NCBI GenBank assembly: GCA_014904845.1
Contig: MU119366.1
Coordinates: 1-64,000 of the forward strand
Source: Acephala macrosclerotiorum
Taxonomy: Eukaryota > Ascomycota > Leotiomycetes > Helotiales > Mollisiaceae
Reading direction: 5' to 3'
DNA: 64,000 bases
Within the stretch, counting starts at the first letter, position 1. The number at the start of each line of letters is the position of its first letter. This document shows, piece by piece, positions 34,652-47,202 of this stretch. The notes under the pieces are model-generated. The model was given only the letters and a program-made list of their open reading frames with translations. It did not search any database and had not been told where the DNA came from. Position numbers and translations under genes: made by a program.

Positions 34652-37600
34652 GCCTCCTCTGATTCCTGCTCTCTCTGAGCAACGTCGTCGAGCACGTTCT
34701 AGGCGAGCAATTTCGCAGTTCTTTCTTTGAGTGAGGTTTGGTCTGTGTGAATTTGGATTCGCGAGGGCGAGACAACCACAACCACAACCACAACAAAGCC
34801 AGGAAGTTTCTGGGCTCGTTTACTCCCGTGTCGCACAAGCAGAAGAAAAGCCCAATCCAATCCAGCAACCCCGAAATACTCAAGAGAAATCCCAAGAGCC
34901 TCGTCGGCCAGCCTCTGGCAGCAGCAGCAGCAGCGTTGGCAGTCGACCCCAATGTGTGGTCAATGGCATGGACGACGGGAGAACGTGCGTGGTGGAGGAT
35001 GCGCGATCTCCAGCTCCAAATGCTGCGGATGCTTCAGATGTAGGTGGGCCGGGCACTGACTCGCGGTCCTGGCCTGCTTTGGCTACATTCAAAAACGCTC
35101 GACTGCCCTGCCACTGGTCCTGTACATCGGCGATCTACGCGAACAGAAAGGTACTTTGCAGTATTCGGCCTGGACGCGCGCAGCAGCAACAGGAACAAGA
35201 AGGGAGAGAAGCAGCAGGAGCGGGAACAGCCAGCAGAGAGAGGATCCAGCACAGCGGACAGCACGGTGATCAAAAAAGGGGGCCGTCGGCGCTGAGAGGT
35301 TCGTCGGAAGGGTCGTCGAATAATGCTGGGGCACGGCCGGCAAGGTCGATCAAGATACGGTGCGGTAAAACACGGTATCTGCTAGGTACATTGGGGACTG
35401 GATATGCTGGATGTCGGATGTCTCTTGTCTCGCACGATCTTCTTACGTCGCCGCTGCTGTAGTGGAGTGTGTTCTGTCTGCCCCACCTTCCTGCGTCAAT
35501 CCGTACATGAAGGAGCAATTCCTCGTCTGTTCTGCGGCTGATGTCCAAATATCACAAGCGGGCTATGTTGGCTGAGGATGCTGGCTGTAAGTACCCGGAG
35601 AGGCGACGTTACTGTATGATGTGGGAGGTCGAGAGATCGCGGGGTACAAGACAGGTACGACGATTATAAGATGGCACTGAAGCTGGGGAAAGGGAGAGGG
35701 GTGGAGTCACAGAGATACGAAATGAGGGGGCCACAGAGAATCAAGGATGCCGGGCAACGATGTATCTTCCGGTGTTTCCACGCTGCATGTTGGGGGCAGA
35801 CCACAAGCAAGTACTGCAGAGGATACTCCATCTTCGCCGAGGAAGCATGTTGTTGGCACTCCTCTTGCTCCATCTGGCTCCACCCATTCCTCTATCATAG
35901 GGTCCACCGCACGCAAGCACCACACGAGCAGCAGACATAGGGCACAGGCGGCTGAAGCTGGAGAAGAATAGCCAGCCCAATGCTTTTGGTTCTCTGATAG
36001 GTGTCCGAAGACCTATCCTGTGCCGCCGCATCACTCTTCCTTCGTTCTTCAGCCCGCAGCATTTGTCCAATAAGTCCCCTCAAAGACGATGAACCGCGCG
36101 CTAACGGCGTCAAATTTCCCCAAGATCCTACTGAAGGTCTCTAGGCGATGCAAGGCGTTGCGATGTATCACATTGATGAGCTGACAGACCACCTCCTCGA
36201 CCTCTTCTGGTGTTCCGAGGCCTTATGCTACCCCCCATCATGGCGAATACGACACTATGAATTGTGACATGGTATAGGATTTTCCGACCCATGGGAGCAG
36301 CTGTTGGACCCCCAAATCCACATCTACTGGGGGCTGGCTCCAACTTTAGGATCACGATTCTGTATTTCTCATCGGTGATGGATGTGTGAAGCCAGCGGAT
36401 GGCTGCATAAAGCGATGGGACCAATCTGGCCCACCCCCCTCACTCACAGACTTTGGGAAACCCAATTCTCATCTGCCCGGTGCTGCCGCAGACCTCGTCA
36501 TAGCTAACGTCCCACGGGCAAATAGATACCATCCCATCTCTAGAGTTCGGCCTGGGACTGGTCTTATATTTGCAGCATGTCGGCATTCGAGTCATTTTGC
36601 TCACTTCTCATAATACATACCTTCGACCAACTCATCAGACGTCTGGCCCCGTCAAGCTGTGTCCAATACTCTGGAAAGGGCTTTTCAGAGCCGAGGGGTG
36701 ACACACAACCCCTCCACACTCAGCAGTTACAGCTACCATTATTGGCCGATATTGCTTCCCCTCCTGTCGCCGGGAAAGCTTGCGTGCGTGCTGGCAAGCT
36801 CGCACCAACAGAAAGTCTTGAAAAGCGCTAGGATGGCTGGAACAGCCATGCAAGTGCCCTGCCCCTAGCTCCCCGGCTATCGTCGCTAGCCATCTCAGAA
36901 CTTGATGCGCAATAATGAGTGGACGTCTTGTGGGAGCCAGTAGCAATGGCAATTGTAGACGAAGGTTGATATAACATTCAAGCGATCGCGACAGGGAGGA
37001 GGGAGGAGGAGAGGAGGGATAGATAGATTGTGGGGCGAAGACCGCTAAAATGCCTGTAATTGCGGGAGCCTGCCGTTCCCGTATGGCATGGCATGGCACG
37101 GCCGGTTGCTTGGGCTCCAGGTTGGCCCTCGCTCTGTGCCTGCTTGGTCTGAGCCTGGTCTTAACCGCTCGAGACTTCACAGCATCATCGTCTCGGGGAG
37201 CAGGCAAACCGCCATCATGTCCAGTCCACTTCTATCCACTTCAAAGACCAGGACAGGGCAGGATATTTAGTGAGGCCGCGGTTGTATTTTAGACTCCCCG
37301 GAAAGCAATATTCGCTCCACTATGAATAAATCGCTGGGGATGTCGGGGCACAAAGGGTTTCGAACCAAGCGAGCCGAAGGAATCACTAACATGCACATCT
37401 GCAGATATATTTCTCCTCTTGCAGACGGAGCACCCAGTCTCGCGATGCAACTCACACGTACGAGCTCACCGTGGGCCTCACCTCACCTCACCAACGAGTC
37501 TCGTCGTCCCACAGCTTTGTCATCCATGTTAAAAGCGGTCCAGACCATCAGTCAGATTCAGACGGTGTGTACTCAGACGGTGTATACATTCATTATTTGC

Positions 37601-38011
37601 CAATCAACGCTTTGCTGATGGAATTCCTGCGTCCCTTCTTAACCGTCCTTCGAGGGGGAAGGAGGCGAGAGTGCCAAAAAAAAAAAAAAAAAAAAAAACT
37701 TCACGCGCCCGCCACGAGTTGCTGCCAATAGAAAAGACGTTCTAAACTCCCGCGCCGATGCAGAATGCTATGCACGAGCGATATCGCTTCGCAGCAGCCC
37801 AAGCCCTTTATTTCATCTCGTTGACTCGTCTACCATTGATCCATCCACATCCATTCGTTTCGTTTCAAGTCCATTGATTCATCGTTCTTCGCTGCGCGAC
37901 CATGACCACGTTTTTTTCCTGCCAATGTTGTCTCACTTCCACGCACTAATGCCAATAGCAAGTGAATGGCATGTCCGGAGAAGTCCAGCGCAGCCCAAAT
38001 CGCTAGATCAC
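34652..38011. other. Long intergenic region upstream of the otubain gene
   Basis: About 3.3 kb with no supported gene. The 243-codon frame at 34731-35462 and the 190-codon frame at 36635-37207 have low-complexity composition and no family motif. CA-rich and CAG-rich stretches near 34770-34940 look like a long 5' untranslated or promoter region. A run of about 20 A bases lies at 37677-37698. Confidence 0.5.
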
Positions 38012-39635
38012 TCACACCGATGGCAGCAGCGCATTCACCGTAGCCGATCCGCCGCTACCATTCCCTCCGCCCTTCTTATTGAATACACCCTTCCTCTTGC
38101 CAGCTCCCCATGTGTTTGGTCCACCGCTAAGCTTCATGTTACTGGGTCCAAATGATAGAATGGTTGGGTCGTCACTACCTGTCTGCTGAACATCAGGCAT
38201 CTTGAATCCCTCGCCGTCGGCGAACACCGTACGATACAAAGTATCAATAGCTGAGGTCCACTCAGTCATAGCCTTCATGCGTTCCGCGTCGCTGTTATCC
38301 TCGATCTCGACGGTGCCGTCTTGTTGGTTGATTTTGCCATTGACTTTCTTGTCGACGATTAGAAAGCCAAGGATGTCTTGGACTTCGGAAACCGGGATCT
38401 TGAGTGCTTTGCCGATGAAGGCTAGGTTGAAGCGGGTATAGGGTGCGATGAGTTTGAGGACGGCTTTGGTGCGCATGTTGCGGGTTACTTCGTCGATATT
38501 TTCTGCGATGAAGGGGTCAGTTAGGAGGTCTTTGTTGTCGTTGAGGACGGACTCGTATTGGTGGATGTCGTCTCTTTGGTAAGCGTCTACGAGGCTGGTC
38601 ATGGCTGCGATTCGGGGATCGTTCTTGTAGGGCTTTGTCTCTTGTGATTCGAAGGGGTTGATATCGGATTTCATCAGCATGGTAGTAAGGACTAGGTACT
38701 TCAGGACTTGGATACGTTGGAGTGATCCGGCTTCATCGTAGTTACGGAACGACTCGAAGAAGTCACTCTGTGCGTCCTTCCAGTTCTCTTCGCTCATGTG
38801 CATCTTGCCACCGCATTCGCGGATGATGCCCATGATTTTGGGATGTGGTACTGCTGACTTGACTTTTAAGGCTCGCTCGTATAGTCGCTTCAGTTGCTTG
38901 TTGTTCTTCGTCTCAGCGTACATCTGGATCTCAAGGGCGTAGATCTCCAACGAGTATGTGCCCTTGCTTGGATCATCGGTGCCATCTTCACGCTCGCAGG
39001 CCTTATGAAGCTCTCGTAACTTCTTGGTGACGATGACGTAGTCTTTGCGATCGAGGTAGAGCTTCGCAAGCTTGATATTGGTCTTCAGCCACAGTCGTTC
39101 GTTGTTCGTACTTTGGAAGGATTGTAGGGTTTGGGAATAGAACTCTTCCATACACTTTCCAGCTGCCTCCCCCTCTGACCCTTTCTCGATGTAGTCTAGG
39201 ATATTGTTGATGGACTTCTCGGAGTAGTTTCGTGTGACGGCGCTTTTGACATATGTGAGGAGCTCGGTATAATGTTCAACGGCCTGATAATTAGCTTACG
39301 GCTCAAAATTTCAATCACCATTCTAACCTTATCGTAGAGACCAAGCTTGAACTCCAGCTTTATCGCCTGTTTCAGACCTTTGAATCCCCAGTCTCCTTTC
39401 TCCTTCTCTAGTGCAGGTACGCCTAGGAACTCTTCGATGGCGCCCTCTGGATCGTTGATCTTCATCTGCTTGGCATTGTAGTATTTGTTCTCGATATCGA
39501 CATCGCCAGTCTCTTCCTCGTCATCTTCCTCGTACTCAAAATCGTACCTGTAGATATTAGCTAGGCACGAAAGGCGCAAGAATAGAGCTTGAAATACCCC
39601 TCATCCGAATCTTGCATGAAATCGTCGTCAGACAT
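38012..39635 (-). CDS. csn2: COP9 signalosome subunit 2 (PCI-domain protein)
   Basis: Three exons (39635-39598, 39547-39328, 39283-38012) give 509 residues, the usual CSN2 length. The acidic N-terminus MSDDDFMQDSDEG continues across the first intron into YDFEYEEDDEE, then YYNAKQMK and DWGFKGLKQ, all characteristic of CSN2. TPR-like helices follow, then the PCI domain near residues 330-460 with YTRFNLAFIGKAL and FLIVDKKVNGKINQ. CSN2 is a scaffold of the COP9 signalosome, which removes NEDD8 from cullins; in filamentous fungi the complex controls development and secondary metabolism (csnB in Aspergillus). The Gly/Asn/Lys-rich end is typical. Introns lie near the 5' end only. Confidence 0.96.
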
Positions 39636-40054
39636 GATTACGGATATGCTAGTACTTTAGGAAAGATCTTGTCTGGTGGCGAGCAAAATTTGAGGGACAA
39701 ATAACTTGTCGCTGGAAAGGTTGAAGATGTCGGTGATATCAACTTGTGTGAAGTTGAGGCTCCCAAGAAGGCTGCGTTGCCTGGAGCTCTCGATAAAGCT
39801 CTCGATCTCTGATTGGTCACAGAATTAGCGCGGCACTAGCGAACCAGCCCCACGATTTCAAGCCTTGTTCAGATTCAAATTCTTGAACATCAAACGCAAC
39901 GAAACTTTCAACAACCCTTTCTCTTCTCACGGCCCCATTAAAGCGCATCTGCTGCATAGTCTCAGATCGCACGAAAACTGCAGGACTGGTCTACGACGCT
40001 CTCGTCGTGCACACCTTCGCTGATTCACCCTGTCAAAGATAAACAACCGTAAAG
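39636..40054. promoter_or_regulatory. Bidirectional promoter between csn2 and cwc25
   Basis: The 419 bases between two divergent start codons must hold both promoters and 5' leaders. Pyrimidine-rich stretches near 39920-39930 are compatible with fungal core promoters. No specific operator is identified. Confidence 0.55.
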
Positions 40055-41428
40055 ATGGGTGGCGATCTCAACTTGAAGAAGTCATGGCATCCCGTCCTCA
40101 TGAGCAACCAGAGGCGGGTGTGGGAGGAAGAAAAGAAGGCCCTGGATGAGCGAAAGCGAACAGAGCAACGTATTAAGGAGCTTAAGGAGGAGCGCGCGAA
40201 GGAGGAGATTCAAGCTAAGCTCGAGGCAGCAGGCAGTCGAAAGCGCGTCGATCGAGTCGACTGGATGTATCAAGGTCCGTCCAGTGGGCAAGCTGGTACT
40301 ACGGAGGAAATGGAAGGATATCTGCTTGGCAAGCGACGTATCGATGGGTTGATTAAGGGAACCGAACACAAGAAGTTGGAGAAGCAGGCTTCGGAACAGA
40401 GCTTCATGGCTTTGCAGAACGCCAATACTCTACGAGATACGGCTGCGAAGATCAGGGAGGATCCTATGTTGGCGATCAAGAGACAAGAGCAGGCTGCGTA
40501 CGAGGCGATGATGAACGATCCCATCAAGCGAAGACAACTACTTGCGGCTGCTGGACAGAGCGAGGACAAGAAGGAAAAGCAGGAGAAGAGGCGCCACAAG
40601 CATCATCATAGAAGCGACAGAGACCGTGATGATTCAGATGAGGAGCGTAGACGCAAACGCAGAAGAAGAGATGATGGTGAGCCTAGGTCAAGCCGGTCAG
40701 AGCATCGACGACGAAGATCGGCTTCTCCAGAGGATCGCAGTCGTCGCAGATCAGATAGAGACAGAGACTATGGAAGGGAGAGACGCAGAGACTCATACTC
40801 AAGGTCCCCTTCACCATGTCGAAGAGAAAGACGAAGAGATTCTTACTCGAGATCCCGTTCGCCAGTCCGAAGAGAAAGACGACCAAGGTCCATCTCACCA
40901 ACCCAGAAAGGCAGCTTGGATAAACCGCGTCGTCGCTCACCACCTCCTAATGGTCAGCGAAGACGGAACTCGTCGTCTGTCTCACCACCACCCAAGGCTA
41001 GTTTGAATAGACCTCGCCGCCGTTCGCCCTCCCCCGTTCGCCAGCGAAGAAGAAACTCGTCGTCAGTAGAAGTTGAAGAACGTCCGAGATATCAGCCACG
41101 CAAATCAAATGGCTATGAGCGGAGGGATGACTATAGGCCTCGACCGGCGCCACGCCAAGACCAATCATCTGAGGACAAGGAAGCTGAACGACAACGAAAG
41201 TTGGCCGCAATGCAACAAGACGCCTCGAATTTGGATTTGGACCGAGAGAAGCGCTTGGCAGCAATTGCTGAACGGGAGAAGGCCACTCGCGAGGCTGATG
41301 AAAAGGCACGCGTCAAGGACGGAGTCAGAGGGAATTTTGTTAGTGGATTACATCGCAAGGCAGGAGAAATTTCTCTGGCTGATCGGATTGGGCGTGGAAA
41401 GCAAGGGCTTATGAAGGATGATGACTGA
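40055..41428 (+). CDS. cwc25: Pre-mRNA-splicing factor CWC25
   Basis: A single frame of 457 codons. The N-terminal Cir_N-type segment [13 protein letters not shown], then [18 protein letters not shown], and the CWC25 block with DWMYQGP and [14 protein letters not shown] are diagnostic. The middle (residues ~180-350) is an RS/RD-rich low-complexity region with many SRS and RRRS units, and the end is Lys/Glu-rich helical. CWC25 joins the activated spliceosome and is needed for the first transesterification step. The length, longer than yeast Cwc25, is normal for filamentous fungi. It lies divergently from csn2 with a short shared promoter. Confidence 0.95.
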   Translation: MGGDLNLKKSWHPVLMSNQRRVWEEEKKALDERKRTEQRIKELKEERAKEEIQAKLEAAGSRKRVDRVDWMYQGPSSGQAGTTEEMEGYLLGKRRIDGLIKGTEHKKLEKQASEQSFMALQNANTLRDTAAKIREDPMLAIKRQEQAAYEAMMNDPIKRRQLLAAAGQSEDKKEKQEKRRHKHHHRSDRDRDDSDEERRRKRRRRDDGEPRSSRSEHRRRRSASPEDRSRRRSDRDRDYGRERRRDSYSRSPSPCRRERRRDSYSRSRSPVRRERRPRSISPTQKGSLDKPRRRSPPPNGQRRRNSSSVSPPPKASLNRPRRRSPSPVRQRRRNSSSVEVEERPRYQPRKSNGYERRDDYRPRPAPRQDQSSEDKEAERQRKLAAMQQDASNLDLDREKRLAAIAEREKATREADEKARVKDGVRGNFVSGLHRKAGEISLADRIGRGKQGLMKDDD

Positions 41429-41836
41429 GGGGCTATTGGGAAGACAAGAGAAATTGCCTTTGGCCGACTATTGTTTGGAGTTCAGAGACTCATTGACCAC
41501 AGGTTATGGTATCAGTAGCAGATCACGCATTGATGGAGCATGTAATGAGTAAGATGAGCATGAACTTCCGTCCAAATCCAAATCTGATGTTGTTGTGCCT
41601 TCTTCTCAAACCGTAGGCGTAATTCTCTTCGCCATCAATTGCCATGTGATAGATGCATTAGTGAACGCCTTTACACTTTTGCTGTGGCAGGCATATCGGG
41701 TGTCGGCTGCTCTCCAATGTAGGCATGCTCGTTTCAATCAGCCCTCGTTCCACTGGCGATTCTCTCTAGACGGCATACTGGCCATAGTCTGCCTGATCTG
41801 TAGCTAAACACTGGACATCCCTCGCGAACGGGGCAT

Positions 41837-42985
41837 TCAACTCATACCCTGGCTTCGAAGCAACTCCTCCTCTGCTCGAAGTAGTTCCTCTTCCTCTTCT
41901 GGGATTATCCTCCTCCGGCTACGTTGAACCAGAGGACCCAATACCTCATCATCAACATCCTCCATATCCTTCAAGTCAATCTTCTGCACCTTCTCCTCAC
42001 CACCCTCGCCATACAATCCCCTCGCAAACTCCCTCACCCACGCTCTCCCGACAATACTGGGCTTCATCCTAGCTCTCAACTGCTTTGCAGTTTTCGTCTT
42101 CGTATTCCACCTACCGTCCTCCGCCATCTCGATTTCCCGGCCCCTATCTTCCTCCCCTTCACCTAGAACCCATTTCGCCCAATTCTGGCTGGCTTCTCTC
42201 CCAGGGATCCCACCTTTCCATAGCTTTTTCTCTTCTCCCAATTGTAACATACTCGTCACTCCCTTCCCCACCAACCCACAAGCAACTATCCTTTCAAACC
42301 ATCTTAGATCTGTGTTAACATTCAAACCTACACCATAACTCGTAATATTCCTCCGTAAATGCACACCAAGCGCAGCAATCTTCCTCTCCCCTCCCTCTTC
42401 CCAAACACCTGGATTCTCAGTCCGTATCCCTTTCAATCCCCAGATATCCAATGTGTCGATCGTTGCTTGCTCCAGCAGATTCACATAACACCTAACACTT
42501 AATCCTCTCTTCCATTCCGGGAACTGACTCTTTAAATCCAGGATAGGATAAATAACTAATTGACCCGGTCCGTGAAACGTAGTTTGTCCTCCTCTCAGCG
42601 TCTGTACGATATCCGCCCATTCAGGTTGTTGCCTCGGATTGTATGATGATCTCTTTTCGGGCGAGAGAGGTGCTTTTAAGACGGATATTTGGGCGGGGGT
42701 GAGGTTGTCGTGTTCTCGTCTGCCGGTCGTGTAGACGGGTGTAGGGACGAATGTTAGGATTGTGGGCGTGGGTGCTGGTGGGAGGATTTGAGGGGGTTGA
42801 GGAGAGGAGAGGATGGCTTTGTGGGCGAGGAACTTGGTGACGAGATGGGATTGGAGGGTTTGGGCGAGTGCAAAGGGTGTTATGTCCGGGAGGTGGATGT
42901 GGCGGATGATGGTGGGTGTGGACATTGAGGCGGGAAGTGAGGGAAAGTGAGAGGCTGAGTGGTGTTTTTCATTTGGAGAAGACAA
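41837..42985 (-). CDS. lip2: Lipoyl(octanoyl) transferase, mitochondrial
   Basis: A single frame of 382 codons. The LipB signature is RGGQTTFHGPGQLV followed by YPILDL. The catalytic Lys is in KIAALGVHLRR, and the catalytic Cys lies in VACGLVGKGVTSM, the expected GL..K..TS context. It transfers octanoyl groups from acyl carrier protein to the lipoyl domains of mitochondrial dehydrogenases and the glycine cleavage system. The N-terminus is Ser/His-rich; an internal Met at residue 21 could be the start of a weak mitochondrial presequence. A charged insertion (residues ~260-310) and a Glu-rich end exceed the bacterial length of about 210, as in other fungi. Confidence 0.93.
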   Translation of the reverse strand: MSSPNEKHHSASHFPSLPASMSTPTIIRHIHLPDITPFALAQTLQSHLVTKFLAHKAILSSPQPPQILPPAPTPTILTFVPTPVYTTGRREHDNLTPAQISVLKAPLSPEKRSSYNPRQQPEWADIVQTLRGGQTTFHGPGQLVIYPILDLKSQFPEWKRGLSVRCYVNLLEQATIDTLDIWGLKGIRTENPGVWEEGGERKIAALGVHLRRNITSYGVGLNVNTDLRWFERIVACGLVGKGVTSMLQLGEEKKLWKGGIPGREASQNWAKWVLGEGEEDRGREIEMAEDGRWNTKTKTAKQLRARMKPSIVGRAWVREFARGLYGEGGEEKVQKIDLKDMEDVDDEVLGPLVQRSRRRIIPEEEEELLRAEEELLRSQGMS

Positions 42986-43778
42986 GGCGGAGACAAGGCT
43001 GATTATGTGTTTTAGAAGCGAACGGGGCGCCGTATGTGGCTTCTACGGAAGGGTTTCAAAATCATAATACCTAACACATCAGATATATAACGAACCAGAA
43101 TCAAGACATGCCTCTCACCACTTCCAGCATTGCCTCGTGATAATTGTTTGCTTCAAATCTGCTGCATAGCGGTCCCCTACTTTTGAACGTCGAAGCTGGC
43201 TATCAAAGAATGTCCGTCGCTCTCCAAGTGCGAAAAAGGGGTAACTCGATACCCCAGCTATTTATGTATCGTTCTAGTCGAGCTCATGCACATGTTTGTT
43301 TGTATTCTAGCTTGCCCACTTCTTTGGTCATCAGCCTCAGTTGTTCAGCTTCCCAACCTCGTCTGCCTATTTCGCTCTTGGGATCAACACGCACTGAACA
43401 ACGAGCTAAGTTTACGTCACTCATTCAGCAATTAGGCTCTTGAATTCTAGTCATTCGATTGTGCGTATATCCCACTTGCTGCTGTTTGCTTGCTGCAACG
43501 AGGCGCGATCGTCTCTCAATCGAAAGCTACATCCTGAAGTAACATCGACATTCTGAAACCAACGGTTGTACCTCTTATCAATGCAGTTTCACGAATCGGC
43601 CAAATTACTTCGATAATACGGACATCGTCCCAAACAAAAACTGCCACCATTGAATCAATTTATCATTGACCTAATCTTACGCCTAGCAATTTCGACGTAA
43701 GCAACGCCCTTTGCCGCCCTTTCTCTCCCTTCCCAGCCATTATATTGACTCGTGCTAAGTCTCACAAAGATAGTAAAT
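42986..43778. other. Intergenic region
   Basis: Upstream regions of lip2 (left) and the first Hsp70-like gene (right). The frame at 43144-43443 shows no family feature. Confidence 0.5.
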
Positions 43779-45761
43779 ATGTCCCAATCCCAATACAGCA
43801 GAGCCGCCGACGACTTTGCCATCGGCATAGATCTGGGCTCTTCTAAGATATCTGTCGGTGTTCTTCGTAATGGCCATGTTGAGATGATATCTGATGAGGG
43901 AGAGAATGCCATTCCGTCGTGTGTAGCTTTCACCAATCGCACGCTTCTAGTCGGTCGAGCCGCTAGGAGACAGGCAATCTCCAACCCGAAGAATACTATT
44001 GTAGATCCTATTCGATTGCTTGGTTGGAGTCTTAACGATCTGGACCTGCAACGACAAGTTAGTCAACTGCCATTCGACGTTGTCTCTACTCCAAACGAAC
44101 GCCTCATCAAGGTTCGATACAGAAATCTGGATATATGTCTCAGACCATTGGAGGTGAGTCGTCCCGGAGCACTGTCCCATGGACGAGTTTTTCAACAAGC
44201 ACTTCTCTGAATGTCCCAATATTTACATGGCAAGCGCTACTCGGATTATACAAAAGGAGCATGCTAACTCTCCTATTCTCAGATCGTGGCGGTCATGCTG
44301 GCTCACGCAAAAAGAATTGCAGAGAATTACCTTCAAGGAAAAGTGTCTGGTGCAGTTATAACTTTCTCTTCTGGGTTGAGTCTCTGCCAGCGCGAATTGG
44401 TCAAGGCGGCTGCTTCTGTGGCAAACCTCCAACTCTGGGCCGTGTTAAGCGATTCGACTGCTTGTATCGTCGCTCATGAAACAATCACCACTCCATCTGT
44501 TCGCAGCCGAGAAGACCGACTAGTGCTAGCTATCAATGTCGGCTCGGGAAGAACAGACATTACACTCGTGGAAATCGTCGAAGGAATCGTCGAGTTGAAA
44601 GCGGTGGCAGACAATCCTGATTGGGTTGGTGACTACTTCGTTCGCCGTATCGCCAACCACGTTTTAGAAACCACGCCGAGGCTAGCACCTCTTAAGACTA
44701 TCGATAACCCTCGCGTCCTACGTCAGCTTCAAGGCGCGTGCAAGTCAGCTATGCACGATCTCTCGTTCCGAGAATGGTCATCAATTCATATCGACTCATT
44801 CCTCGACGGGAGAGATCTTGATATCCCAATATCGCGCACAGATTTCGAGGCAATATGCAATGATTTGCCGAAAATCATTCCGGATCGGCTTCAACGAGTC
44901 TTAGCGGACGGGCGCGTCGATAGGTCTCGAATCGGTGAAATTATTCTTGCAGGTGGTGCTTCTCGAATACCTATGATTCAAGTGGCTGTCTCGGATTTCT
45001 TTAACGGAAAATCTCTCTCAAAGCCACCGAATGTCGACGAAGCCGCAACATATGGTGCTTCAATACTTGCCTCTGGATTCTCTCATAAGCCGGGAGCACG
45101 CTGGTTACCTATGGAGGACTTCCTGCTACTTGATGTTTATCCACATTCGTTGTCAGTCATGACTGAAGGCGATGGGCAGGTGGAAAAAGTCGTCGTCCGA
45201 AACACCATCGTACCAACGAAGAAAACCCACAAACTTCTCAACGCTGAAACTGGCCAGTCACGGTTCACCTTTCAGGTATATGAAGGCGAAAGGCAGCGTG
45301 CCAAAGATAATCAGCTGGTGGGAACCGTTTCTTTCCCTATTACACCAGCACCAAAGGGTCAAATAACAATCGAATTGGAATTCGATATCGATTATAGCTA
45401 TACCAACGAAGATCTCGTACAAGTTACTGCTCACGAGAGAGGCTCTAGGATTCCCCACAAGATCAAATACATATGGGAACGACAGACATCTGAGGGGGAA
45501 ATCGCGAAGATGATCGTCTCAGCCAGACAATTCGAGCACGACGACATTCTGGAGCAAGATCGTATTAGGGCGAGGAATGCTCTCGAGAGATATGTTCATG
45601 CGGCTAGGGAATTTGTTCAGCATACTGGCAACCATCCTTCTTCCCAGCCTGCAAAGGCTTTGCTCCAGTCGACTACTGCTTGGATGGAGAAACTGACGCG
45701 GAGACGCCCCAATACCAAGCGCAGCATGAGAAAATACGAGCGTTCTTTGGGAAGTTGGTAG
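43779..45761 (+). CDS. Divergent Hsp70-like protein A
   Basis: Two exons (43779-44153 and 44283-45761) give 617 residues. The phosphate-1 loop reads GIDLGSSKISVGV. NAIPSCVAF, VVDPIRLLG-like IVDPIRLLG, and PLEIVAVMLAHAK (made by splicing) follow. The adenosine motif is EIILAGGASRIPMIQ. A beta-sandwich substrate-binding region follows, with PTKKTHKL, YEGERQRAKDN and PITPAPKGQ, then an alpha-helical lid. It departs from true chaperones. The second phosphate loop that normally contains GGEDFD is NPDWVGDYFV here, and there is no C-terminal EEVD. ATPase activity may therefore be weak or lost. A paralogue with the same KVRYRNxDIC motif lies 1.4 kb downstream. Divergent Hsp70-like genes are expanded in many Pezizomycotina; their function is largely unknown. 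Confidence 0.88.
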
Positions 45762-47202
45762 ATATCGATGATGATATGTGAATTGTGCTTTTCTCCAAGG
45801 CAGGAAGTTCTTAAATGGCTATGATCCTTTCTTCCCTGACATCCGCGTCCTTCGGGAGAAGTTGATGGCTGTGACCTGTAATCTGTTTAATTCGACAGAA
45901 TAGCATGTCCGTCAAGTGATTTCGTCGGCGTCAAAGTTCTATAGTCTATATGTGCCATAATTTTAGTGGCGGACTTGTTAGGCTCGCTCTGAACAGGAAA
46001 TGTACCCCTCCCGAATCTGGCTGTTCTTGGGGTCAAACCTTCATTTCAATTTGGACCAACATCTTCACAAGACATGCTGAGCAATTCGCCTTCCTTTCTC
46101 TCAATAAGAAAAAATCCCGTTGTGAACACGCGGCCATAGAAACCATCACAACTAGCACAGACTCTCCTCTCGCCAACCACCTTACAGACCTGCACGATGT
46201 ACCACGTACCAGACATCTTCATTTCACTCGCTACCACATCTTCACCAATTCTAAATGCATTCTCCTCGCCGTGGGGAAACTCCTCTACTGTGCGTGCGCT
46301 CTTGGCTGGTACGGCTTGATCGTTGGCTTTGTGGTAACAGTCCTCATGCTATGTCAAGATTCCCTAGTCACCTCACATTCGAAGATCCGTGGCTCTGAGG
46401 GGGAGGAAGAGAGGGAGCAGGAAGGGGAACGATAGATATAGAAAGGATTAAGAGGAGCAATGTAGAATGTTTTTGAGTTAGGGCAGGTAGATGTTCGTTC
46501 TCTCCCGAAGTTCAAATGAGCGATTGCATAAGGAAATCTCTCATCCTTTCTGGGACTTTGCAAAGAAGATTGGGACTAACATTTAGGCAAACTCGAAAAC
46601 GGGTAGCTTTGGATGTCACAACTAATCAAACTTGGCTCTTCAGCTGTTATCTCCTCAGTCTCGAATGGCCTGACTTTGTGGTGCTTTGGTATGTTGCTTT
46701 CTTGAATATCGCGAAGTTCCTTAATTCACAACTTCAGAGTCCCATTACTACGACGTCAACTTCGAGTTCGCAAAGGATTGAATGTCCCCACCCGAGTGTA
46801 AACACCGCGGAACAGAAGAGTTCCGCCACTCTCCTCTCCGCCCTTCTTCGCGTCCTTTTTCTTGCACGTGAAAATATATTGTTTTCGTCAACGCACAATG
46901 CGACCTTTCCAATGCCCAAAAAGCCACGACTTCGCGTCACAATTCTTCAAACGCTGTCACCGCAAAACGAACCTGCAAGCATCATACACATCTCTCACAT
47001 CCCGAACTTGTAAGCATTTTCATCTAGAATTTTCAATCTTCCAGGCTTGCCTGGGAATTTTACAAGTACTGTCGGGCGTTCTGGGCTAGGATCATCTTGA
47101 GCAAGACGAAAGTGGTCCAGAAAGTCCCAACAAGTCTGGCAAATTGAAAACGACACCCCCACATATTAAGCTCTGTTACTGACTCGATCGAAAGGACCAC
47201 AG
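45762..47202. other. Intergenic region between the two Hsp70-like genes
   Basis: No supported gene; frames at 45950-46435 and 46516-47013 lack any family motif. It contains the promoter of the second Hsp70-like gene. Confidence 0.5.

Noticed and set aside
34731..35462. 243-codon open frame
   Set aside because: Low-complexity Gln/Gly/Arg-rich translation with no family motif, in the upstream region of the otubain gene; most likely chance.
36635..37207. 190-codon open frame on the minus strand
   Set aside because: No domain or conserved pattern and basic, Pro/Ser-rich composition typical of a chance frame in GC-rich DNA.
45950..46435. 161-codon open frame between the Hsp70-like genes
   Set aside because: No family features; a hydrophobic patch near the end is not enough to call a gene.
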